Source: an uncultured Acetatifactor sp. (GTDB lineage Bacteria; Bacillota; Clostridia; Lachnospirales; Lachnospiraceae). Taken from it: 17,064 bases of DNA. Of the stretch, positions 10,101 through 14,387 are shown piece after piece. The notes below the pieces were generated by a model, which worked only from the letters and a program-made list of their open reading frames with translations, had not been told where the DNA came from and made no database searches. Positions within the stretch are counted from its first letter, which is position 1. The number at the start of each line of letters is the position of its first letter. The position numbers and the translations under genes were made by a program. Where the stretch lies: NCBI GenBank assembly GCA_910587555.1, contig CAJULV010000076.1:1-17064 (forward strand), given 5' to 3'.

Positions 10101-12093
10101 AGTAATCGCCTCCGTCTGCCTGAAACACAATCCCCTCACTTTGGCCTAAAACATGCACCTGACAGCCGCCGTCATGGATGGTGTAATCTTCGTCCAGTTC
10201 CCCGTAAATCAGTTTCAGGGCATTTGCCTTTTTCTCCTGGCTGTTGCCTCTCTGGAAAAAACCGCAGATTTCAGAATGCCACACCCTTGCGTCAGGAACC
10301 AGGTCATCCGCACATAAGACCATATCCAGAAGCTCGGAGATTTCTTCCTCTTCCAGCAGGCCGGATACGGAAACTGGTGTTTCCGCTTTTGTATCCCCCG
10401 ATGTTTCAGGATTTCTGTTCTCCGCAACTGCTGATTTTTCCGGCATTTCCTGCATGACATCCGCTTCTGGTTCTGTTTTGTGCTTCTGTGTTTCCCTGGA
10501 TTTCTGTTCCAATTTTGCTTTTGACTGCGGTGCTTCTTCGGTTCTCTGTTCTGTCTCCGGCTTTAACCGTTCTTCCTGCTCTGGTTTTATTCCCTCCCCG
10601 GCTTCCGGCAATTCCTCTGCGCTCTCTGCCATACTTTCTTCCGGCTGTGATACCTCTTTTGGTTCCTGCTCTGGAATTATTTTGTTTTCCGGTGCTGGCG
10701 TTTCTCCCGATTCCTTTTTAGGTGCTGTTTCCGGCTCTGCTTTTTCACTCTGCGATTGTGTGGAACCTGTTCCCTGCTCTGGCTGCATGACTGTCTCTGG
10801 TCTTTGTTCCGGAATCTCCCTCGTATCTGTCCCGAATGCCTGTATGATTTCCTGTGACTTTGGCGGTACAACAAAAAAATCGTCCACAGACGGCTTAAAA
10901 CCATCTGCAGGCGATTTTGTATTTTGAGGGGAAGGTGGGGACGCCGGTGTTATCTGGCTATCAGCACTACCTCCTCCATTACGATCTCTTCCGCCTCTTT
11001 CGTTATCCTGTTCATGTGTCCGGCTCTCTCCATGGTATCCTCCGTCTCCGGCATGGGATGAACGGCCAGCAGTTCCTGGATCAGCTCCTCCTTCCTCTGC
11101 TCCGCCTCCTGGTCTGCCTGAAGGGTCATTTCGTTGATCCTGCCCTGTGCCACCAGTTCCGACAGCCTGTGGGGATGCTTCTCCATCATGTACGCTTTCC
11201 ACCGGTTCCCGAACCGTCCCACCGGCATCCGGTCGGTCTGCGGGTTCTCCGATACCCTGATTTCGGGATACAGCATCCCGTCCTCTCCCTGTCTGTATGT
11301 AAAGTTCATCAACGGCTCTGTTCTCATAGATTTTGCTCCTTTCGATTTTGATGTCCTGGATTTCCCGGTAAATTTCATTCAGTACAGGTCTTGCAATAGA
11401 AACCGTGCAGCTCCCAAGTGCCATAAAAAGCTGGAGGGTATTATAGTTGCTGATATTCTCAAAACTGTCATCCCCAAACATTTCCGTGGAAACTCCGCAT
11501 TTGGAAAATACGGTATAAGCCACACTTTCCATTACCAGCCCCATAAACTCTGCCTTCACCGCATCTTCCGGCATCCCATAGAGAGGACTTTCCTCATCCC
11601 TTACCTTGAAATTTTCCATATAGGGCAGGAGCCAGTCCCTTACCCGCCTGCTGACCAGATGGTACAGGCAGGCGTCCATGCTCCGTGTGGGAGTGTTATA
11701 TTTTTCATGGAACCGCATGATAACACTGGGACGGTACTGTTCCTCCAGTTCCCACAGGTACTTCTGCAGGTTCCGGTAGGACTGGACGCTGCCGTTGGTA
11801 TCCATGAAGTCAAAGAGATATTTGATGCTGGCATTTGGGTTTACCATGTCGATGACTGCAATGCTTTTGGCTCCCCGGTTGATGCTGCGCCCCACCCGCT
11901 TGTCATGCCACTCGTCAAAGGTTCCCAGCTGGGTGGCGTCCGGCTTCTGCGCGTAGATCAGCACCGCATTGTCAAAGGAACGCTTGTAGAACCGTGCGAC
12001 ACAGGACAGTAAGCCTTTCCACTCTGCCGGTGTTTTGGTGTACTCCTGTACGGACGCTCTGTAAAGGTCTGCTAAGCTGGTCGCTCTGCTCAA
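4108..12093 (-). CDS. Giant ArdC-like / N6-methylase / SNF2-type helicase fusion protein
   Basis: This 2661-residue protein is characteristic of clostridial ICEs. Residues ~20-85 (SCVARFYKRSFDNAVLIYAQ, then GTFDEWHDKRVGRSINRGAK) resemble the ssDNA-binding N-terminus of ArdC antirestriction proteins. Residues ~270-720 form a low-complexity linker, Gly/Arg/Asp-rich at first and then Glu/Pro/Gln/Lys-rich. A methylase-like domain follows: ILDPAMATGNFF (~1013) as the SAM-binding motif and GNIPF (~1078) in place of the usual NPPY/F. A superfamily 2 helicase comes next: HEVGAGKTY (Walker A, ~1729), IVDEAHAY (~1891), LTGTPVSNS (~1943) and QRNGRILRQGN (~2224). Then there is a coiled-coil segment and a C-terminal SIAHYYDQNGDSMRDPEITF region resembling DUF6908 (less sure). 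The TTG start at 12093 has AAGGAGG 8 bases upstream. The role is probably processing or protecting element DNA during transfer; whether the methylase is active is open. It contains an overlapping gene at 10950-11327. Confidence 0.92.
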   Translation of the reverse strand: MSRATSLADLYRASVQEYTKTPAEWKGLLSCVARFYKRSFDNAVLIYAQKPDATQLGTFDEWHDKRVGRSINRGAKSIAVIDMVNPNASIKYLFDFMDTNGSVQSYRNLQKYLWELEEQYRPSVIMRFHEKYNTPTRSMDACLYHLVSRRVRDWLLPYMENFKVRDEESPLYGMPEDAVKAEFMGLVMESVAYTVFSKCGVSTEMFGDDSFENISNYNTLQLFMALGSCTVSIARPVLNEIYREIQDIKIERSKIYENRAVDELYIQTGRGRDAVSRNQGIGEPADRPDAGGTVREPVESVHDGEASPQAVGTGGTGQDQRNDPSGRPGGGAEEGGADPGTAGRSSHAGDGGYHGESRTHEQDNERGGRDRNGGGSADSQITPASPPSPQNTKSPADGFKPSVDDFFVVPPKSQEIIQAFGTDTREIPEQRPETVMQPEQGTGSTQSQSEKAEPETAPKKESGETPAPENKIIPEQEPKEVSQPEESMAESAEELPEAGEGIKPEQEERLKPETEQRTEEAPQSKAKLEQKSRETQKHKTEPEADVMQEMPEKSAVAENRNPETSGDTKAETPVSVSGLLEEEEISELLDMVLCADDLVPDARVWHSEICGFFQRGNSQEKKANALKLIYGELDEDYTIHDGGCQVHVLGQSEGIVFQADGGDYFYSYPELTQRIDALILGGIYPFSIEEEELDDFAIPDEREELEESRGNRETKASAEYAVEEEAYSFGGEMENQEEPDNEQLSLFDLGMESGYEDSTGSGQDALLDADKELEQPRPFHEGERISYNGMVYEILQYLYDNRTVEIGDIGQLKNLDGFKIRERVLVTEIEGCQTVKDNYTDGEIASMVVAAVQGGEAAAEQTEALQAAVQTVQVNETHDRAILEDFDRRGLHGLNYHYLEEHHLYDGGPKTKFQNNVSAIRLLKELEKQERKATAEEQIILAKYVGWGGLANALTPGKSGWEPQYEEIKSLLTEEEFHAAQESTLTAYYTEQGVIRHIYEALKKFGFHGGNILDPAMATGNFFSVLPESMADSRLYGVELEPISGHIAKHLYPDADIQVTGFEHTNHPDQFFDVVIGNIPFNSIKVDDPRYNRYNFRIHDYFLAKSLDKTRPGGIVAVITSKYTMDKANSSNRRYLAQRAELLGAIRLPNTAFKQVAGTEATTDILFLKKREREIVPDDTNSPWLSVEQNVDGIPMNTWFIDHPEMVLGRMVFDESVYGNEKSTACHPIPGDDLDKRLGRAVSYLEGKYEEPEQEEDMPGTDGLPERKSIPADPKVRNFSYALADGNLYYREHSRMYEQDITGKKAERIKGLLEITQAVRGLIDFQNQEQGSLPGAEYEAALQEHIGNLNRVYDRFVKKYSYINAYANVIAFSRDSNAPLLRSIEREKKDGTRENGQKDVRYEKTAMFYKATIRPKTMPTVAESAEEALKVSLNVKGRLDLDYMAQLYRRPDGGEATKDEIIEELGEQIYQDPVLYRGNPYAGWQTAGEYLSGYVKDKLAEAVLKAEEEPERFSRNVEALRMVQPAPLTPQEISFSLGTPWIPLETYEEFMYETFKTQEGSRSGRHATELEYSKYNGQYFIANKGNESDSVTATQVYGTERMNAYEILEASLNLRFVEVKDRVEYTDPDTGEEKVKYVLNKRETILAREKQAQIKAEFERWLFAEPERAASLTKLYNDRFNNIRPRTYDGSGLVLPDLSQDIRLRSHQLDVIAHGLYGDGNLLMAHEVGAGKTYAAIVLAHELKRLGKVAKPLIAVPNHLVGQWSDAYMELYPNANILVAEKKDFQRANRRRFVSRIATGEYDCIIMAHSSFELIGLSRERQLAAMRAELDEVTKAIDEQKSSSGRDWSLKQMQIFRKNLQFRYDQLFNAEKKDSLINFEELGVDALIVDEAHAYKNNFSYTKMRNVAGISGQSSQRAMDMHQKCQYINEIGGGKGVIYLTGTPVSNSMSELYVMQKTLQPQELERRGLLMFDAWAGTFGRVTSSLEIRPEGNGYQMKNRFSQFHNLPELMSMFSMIADIRTADMLELPTPELKTGSPQVIKSVCTPDQKRIVMELAERAEAIRNGEVDSSQDNFLKLTHEARLLSIDPRAIDPEIPDDPDTKLNLCAGRVAGIYHETAEDRLTQLIFCDQGTPKYDGSFNFYEAAKAALLAQGVKPEEITFIHDAKTDVQREQLFEKVRKGEVRILMGSTEKMGTGMNVQEKLIALHHLDVPWRPADLTQRNGRILRQGNENKEVSIFNYITENTFDSYLWQILEQKQRYISQIMTGRSPLRTCEDLDETVLQYAEFKALATSDPRVKEKMETDNEINRLTVLKSSWQSQQTQLQEQVGSRYPARIARIEKEIAVREEDIRTYQSNKTEDFRMVIEGHTHEERAKAAEHLMACGHRVMKMGVGFAPDVGSYAGLIIRLKKSELGGMKIQLCGKGSYSTDYGDSELGNITRIEHLAERIVSDDKYDKEELANLQQQLAAAKEQCGKPFPDEERLMELQKKKVQLDLALEFKEDGEDVVAEEETGEGSGQGERKEPPTLEQRIYRKLRLFAAPILDGEAYYMKLQAKGYEDLVVEAIGGEEYSIAHYYDQNGDSMRDPEITFTIDRESRSIHPSSFLQDGIGVYYETAEASPAMVRDLKGFMVQWFTNIKNQGFEPVKIKRYEQEEENSMEQ
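10950..11327 (-). CDS. tnpV: TnpV-family protein encoded in an alternative frame inside the helicase gene
   Basis: A 125-codon ORF lies wholly inside the helicase gene on the same strand, shifted by +1. The open frame extends upstream to 11378, but the best start is ATG 11327, which has a full AAAGGAG ribosome site (11336-11342) 8 bases upstream. The product reads MRTEPLMNFTYRQGEDGMLY, then VGRFGNRWKAYMMEKHPHRL, SELVAQGRINEMTLQADQEA and GHMNRITKEAEEIVMEEVVL. This matches the layout of TnpV proteins (named after Tn4451): N-terminal Tyr/Pro segment, lG-kyG-R--Yl-e--P, a GkL-like step, Asp/Glu-rich helix, and a C-terminal MN-I---AEEIV--E. TnpV function is not established; an accessory role in excision or regulation is inference. 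The helicase frame over the same bases is Gly-rich and almost without hydrophobic residues, and this ends with the TnpV stop. Homology is judged by eye. Confidence 0.72.
   Translation of the reverse strand: MRTEPLMNFTYRQGEDGMLYPEIRVSENPQTDRMPVGRFGNRWKAYMMEKHPHRLSELVAQGRINEMTLQADQEAEQRKEELIQELLAVHPMPETEDTMERAGHMNRITKEAEEIVMEEVVLIAR
11336..11342 (-). promoter_or_regulatory. Internal Shine-Dalgarno site for the overlapping TnpV-like gene
   Basis: AAAGGAG on the minus strand lies 8 bases before the ATG at 11327, inside the helicase coding frame, where it encodes Glu-Arg-Ser. Strength and spacing match the parA and recombinase ribosome sites in this window. This is the main evidence that the alternative frame is really translated and that 11327, not 11378, is the start. 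Confidence 0.6.
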
Positions 12094-12101
12094 GCTGTTC
12101 C

Positions 12102-12108
12102 CCTCCTT
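12102..12108 (-). promoter_or_regulatory. Ribosome site that decides the TTG start of the giant helicase gene
   Basis: AAGGAGG on the minus strand lies 8 bases upstream of the TTG at 12091-12093. No ATG or GTG with a comparable site exists nearby in this frame, so TTG is taken as the start. The 78-base gap between the parB stop and this start holds nothing else convincing. Confidence 0.7.
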
Positions 12109-12171
12109 CTTTTATTTAAGTTTCGCATACTCCCTTTTGAACATCACTCCTATGAACCATATCCGGGTTGC

Positions 12172-13239
12172 TTATTCACCCAGAGATTGCTCCCCGTGTT
12201 CTTCGGAAATATGCTGATTTTCAAAGTACAGTGCCAGCGCCCGGTCTATGGTGTCCTCAATCTCTCTGGCACTCTGGCCTTCGGTGAAGTACTTGGTGAT
12301 TACTGCTGATTTCACCTTAAAGGGCTGTGGCTTATTGGTTTTTGGTTTCCGTGTTTTCTCACCGGAAAGTATCTGTACGGCGGTCGTGTCATTCAGTTTT
12401 CCGGTTTCATAATAGCTGCGGAGAAGTTCCGCCTTTTTCATGTCTACCTTGTAGTTGTTGCTCTCCATCAGTTCCGCTATCTGACGCTGCCGGTCTCCAT
12501 TCTCGATAAAGGACAGGTCATATGCGGCAAGGAATGGGATTTCGCCGGTATCCACCTTTTCCAACAGCTTGGTATTTAACCCCGCAAGACGGATATATCG
12601 TGCCACTTTCGCATGAGAAAGTCCATATTCCTCCCCCAGTTTCTCGTCACTCCGCAACTTCGTCTCAACTTGTGACGAAGTTGGGTTTTCCCTGGATTCA
12701 TGCGGGTTTAAGAGCATTTCTATCTCGTCCAAAAGGTCATTTCTCCTGCCCTGTGACTTCAACGCTTCATAGTGCTGGGCAAGACAATATGCCCTCTCGG
12801 AATGGCTCATATCTCCAAAAGAACGCTGCCGGAGATTGGTCTCTGTCACGATCAGTACGGCTTCATCATAGGTCAGGTTCTCCTTTATGATGACCGGTCC
12901 CTTGGAAAGTCCTGCAAGCAGGGCGGCATTGTGGCGATTGTGACCGCTCAAAATGATATATTTCCCGTCCTCGTTATGCCAGAGGATAATGGGGAGCAGG
13001 ACGCCGAACTGACGGATACTCTCCACCATGTCGGCAAGCTGCTGTCCCTCGTACAGCTTGAACTTGTGGTTGGGAAACGGCTCCATCCGGGCAAAGTCCA
13101 TTTCCAGGATGCCTGCCGCTTCCGGGGATTCTCCCTGTGCAGATAGCGCAGCCTGAGATTCCGTAACCGCTTTTTCCTGCTCTGTGTCAAAATGCAGCAT
13201 ATCGCTGAAATCTTCCAGATTGACTCTTGGCTTACCCAA
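12172..13239 (-). CDS. parB: ParB-family partition protein
   Basis: The 355-residue protein has a ParB/Srx-type N-terminal domain: PFPNHKFKLYEGQQLADMV (about 54-72), then GVLLPIILW and an LSGHNRHNAALLAGL box (about 97-111) where chromosomal ParB has GERRxRA. TETNLRQRSF and SHSERAYCLAQHYEAL follow, then a helix-turn-helix-like segment (EKLGEEYGLSHAKVARYIRL). The C-terminal third is charged. ParB proteins bind centromere-like DNA and work with ParA. I chose the TTG at 13239 because AAGGAGG (13249-13255) lies 9 bases upstream. The longer open frame to 13413 only adds Arg/Ser/Cys-rich sequence that is parA read out of frame. The start overlaps the end of parA by 8 bases, so the two genes are probably translationally coupled. 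ParB-like proteins on ICEs may instead regulate excision or transfer. Confidence 0.88.
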   Translation of the reverse strand: MGKPRVNLEDFSDMLHFDTEQEKAVTESQAALSAQGESPEAAGILEMDFARMEPFPNHKFKLYEGQQLADMVESIRQFGVLLPIILWHNEDGKYIILSGHNRHNAALLAGLSKGPVIIKENLTYDEAVLIVTETNLRQRSFGDMSHSERAYCLAQHYEALKSQGRRNDLLDEIEMLLNPHESRENPTSSQVETKLRSDEKLGEEYGLSHAKVARYIRLAGLNTKLLEKVDTGEIPFLAAYDLSFIENGDRQRQIAELMESNNYKVDMKKAELLRSYYETGKLNDTTAVQILSGEKTRKPKTNKPQPFKVKSAVITKYFTEGQSAREIEDTIDRALALYFENQHISEEHGEQSLGE

Positions 13240-14041
13240 CTGCCTGCACCTCCTTTTCCTCGTTTTCCAGAAGCTCGTCCGCAAACCGCTCATAAGCCAG
13301 CGCTGCCGGATTGTTCGGCATAAACTCACAGATGGTCTTGTGGTACAGCACTGCCTCCGCCACCTTGATGGAGCGGGGGATGTGGGTCTTGAAAATCGGC
13401 ACCGCCCCGGCAAAGCCCTGCTCTATCAGCTGCCTGACCTGAACCGATACGATGGTATTGGGGGAATCCATGGTAATAAGAATGCCCTCAATCCGCAACC
13501 GGTGGTTACTGTTTTTTCGGATAATCTGATAGTGCCGGAGCAGCTCCGCCAGTCCCTGCGTGGATAATAATTCAGCCTGCGTAGGGACAATGATGCTGTC
13601 CGCACACATCATCACGTTGATCATAGGGGTTCCCATCTGGGGCATACAGTCAATGATGATGTACTGGTATCGGTCCCGGATGGTATCTACATACTGGGAC
13701 AGTATCCGCTCCCGGAAGTCCATGTTGCACAGATTTCTCTCCAGTGTGAAAAGCTGGGAGTTGGACGGAATGACTTCCACACCGCTCTCATGCTTTATCA
13801 CATAGCTGTCCGGCTCCGGCAAAGGCTCGTCCTCCATAATCTTCCGCAATAAGGTATTGATCGTTATTTCCAACTTGTTAATGTTCTTTATTCCATAAAT
13901 GATGCTGGAATGCCCCTGTCCGTCAAAATCAATCAGGGCTGTCCGCTTTCCTCGCTTTGCTAGCAGATAGGCCAGTGTGGTGGCTGTGGCTGATTTTCCC
14001 ACACCGCCTTTCTCGTTCATTACTGCTATAATTTTTGCCAT
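13232..14041 (-). CDS. parA: ParA-family partition ATPase
   Basis: This 269-residue ParA/MinD-type ATPase has a deviant Walker A KGGVGKS at residues 11-17, including the signature Lys11. The A' motif DFDGQGH (38-44) departs from the usual DxDPQGN by having Gly and His at the Pro and Asn positions. A Walker B-like YIIIDCMP spans 127-134, followed by SIIVPTQAELLSTQGL. The length fits small plasmid/ICE ParA proteins that lack an N-terminal DNA-binding extension. ATP-dependent dimers bind DNA non-specifically and, with ParB, position or stabilise an excised or replicating element. ATG 14041 is preceded at 7 bases by AAAGGAG (14049-14055). It is the first gene after the recombinase terminator and probably starts the operon with parB and the helicase. 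Confidence 0.93.
   Translation of the reverse strand: MAKIIAVMNEKGGVGKSATATTLAYLLAKRGKRTALIDFDGQGHSSIIYGIKNINKLEITINTLLRKIMEDEPLPEPDSYVIKHESGVEVIPSNSQLFTLERNLCNMDFRERILSQYVDTIRDRYQYIIIDCMPQMGTPMINVMMCADSIIVPTQAELLSTQGLAELLRHYQIIRKNSNHRLRIEGILITMDSPNTIVSVQVRQLIEQGFAGAVPIFKTHIPRSIKVAEAVLYHKTICEFMPNNPAALAYERFADELLENEEKEVQAVG
13249..13255 (-). promoter_or_regulatory. Ribosome site that decides the TTG start of parB
   Basis: AAGGAGG on the minus strand, inside the end of parA, lies 9 bases before the TTG at 13237-13239. It identifies the parB start despite a longer open frame upstream and implies coupling of parB translation to parA. Confidence 0.7.
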
Positions 14042-14081
14042 TCGTGTTCTCCTTTCGTTTTCCTGTCCGTTTTTTCAGAAA

Positions 14082-14102
14082 TAACGGTATACCAGAACGG
14101 TA
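14082..14102 (-). promoter_or_regulatory. Candidate operator/promoter region of parAB
   Basis: Between the terminator and parA there is a 7-base direct repeat AACGGTA (plus strand, 14083-14089 and 14096-14102), 13 bases apart. It overlaps a perfect 8-base palindrome GGTATACC (14086-14093). A weak promoter is possible on the minus strand, TTATCA then TATACC 16 bases later, so the repeat would overlap the -10 region as an autoregulatory operator often does. The repeats are seen directly; binding by ParA, ParB or another regulator is inference. Confidence 0.35.
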
Positions 14103-14122
14103 GTTTGTGATAAGATGTGTTT

Positions 14123-14148
14123 GGGTAGTTTGGGTTGGGTAAATAGGG
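14123..14148 (+). other. Four GGG tracts: potential G-quadruplex upstream of parA
   Basis: On the plus strand, GGG tracts occur at 14123-14125, 14132-14134, 14137-14139 and 14146-14148, with loops of 6, 2 and 6 bases. This meets the usual G3-N1-7 pattern for an intramolecular quadruplex. The segment also contains repeated TTTGGGT/TGGGT words that could be small binding sites instead. It lies in the only long non-coding gap between the recombinases and parA. Pattern only; no evidence of formation. Confidence 0.35.
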
Positions 14149-14151
14149 TAT

Positions 14152-14211
14152 AAAAATAGGACTTAATCGGTAAAACCCCTTAAATCAAAGGTTTTCTGAT
14201 TAAGTCCTATT
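14152..14211 (-). terminator. Long hairpin, probable Rho-independent terminator after the recombinases
   Basis: AATAGGACTTAATC (14155-14168) is perfectly complementary to 14198-14211, and an inner AAAACC/GGTTTT pairing (14172-14177 with 14190-14195) extends the stem to about 20 pairs with one mismatch and one bulge. The loop is about 12 bases. On the minus strand the stem is followed by a T-run (ATTTTTATA), so it should stop transcription coming from the recombinase genes. The same DNA encodes the last ~17 residues of the truncated recombinase ORF, including its stop. Such a hairpin next to a gene break may also mark an element end. Confidence 0.6.
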
Positions 14212-14387
14212 ATATCTGCATCATCACAAAACTCCGTGATACTGTATTCCTGCCCCCGCAGCAGTTCCTCTATATGCCTTGTCAGAAGCGCTCTCTGCGC
14301 TGAAATGCTGTTGCTCTCTTCTCCCTTTTCCTTATCCCTGTCCTCATTGGAGAGACGGAGATACATGGCAGCCATTATCCTATCCAT
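14163..14387 (-). CDS. Truncated serine recombinase, N-terminal fragment
   Basis: The ORF has 74 residues. Residues 1-58 (MAAMYLRLSNEDRDKEKGEE, then SNSISAQRALLTRHIEELL and ITEFCDD) are the first part of a resolvase-type catalytic domain, including the YLRLS motif with the catalytic serine. A full protein would continue with a segment like GxSGTNFERP. Here the frame instead runs into about 17 unrelated residues encoded by the terminator hairpin and stops. The remaining catalytic residues, the recombinase domain and the zinc ribbon are missing, so it cannot be an active recombinase. ATG 14387 directly follows the stop of the preceding recombinase, with GGAGG 8 bases upstream, so it was probably the third gene of a coupled recombinase trio. 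It could be a deletion remnant or the place where another element integrated. Confidence 0.7.
   Translation of the reverse strand: MDRIMAAMYLRLSNEDRDKEKGEESNSISAQRALLTRHIEELLRGQEYSITEFCDDADIIGLNQKTFDLRGFTD

Noticed and set aside
10244..10927. Plus-strand Ser/Cys-rich open frame of 227 codons
   Set aside because: It mirrors the Glu/Pro/Gln-rich helicase linker on the opposite strand. Such repetitive linkers routinely give long antisense frames.
12108..12147. Tiny leader ORF (about 10 codons, MFKREYAKLK) between parB and the helicase
   Set aside because: Its AGGAG lies only 2 bases from the ATG, too close for good initiation, and so short an ORF arises easily by chance.
13240..13413. N-terminal extension of parB to 13413
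   Set aside because: The extra residues are Arg/Ser/Cys-rich and come from parA read out of frame; a perfect ribosome site places the start at the TTG at 13239.
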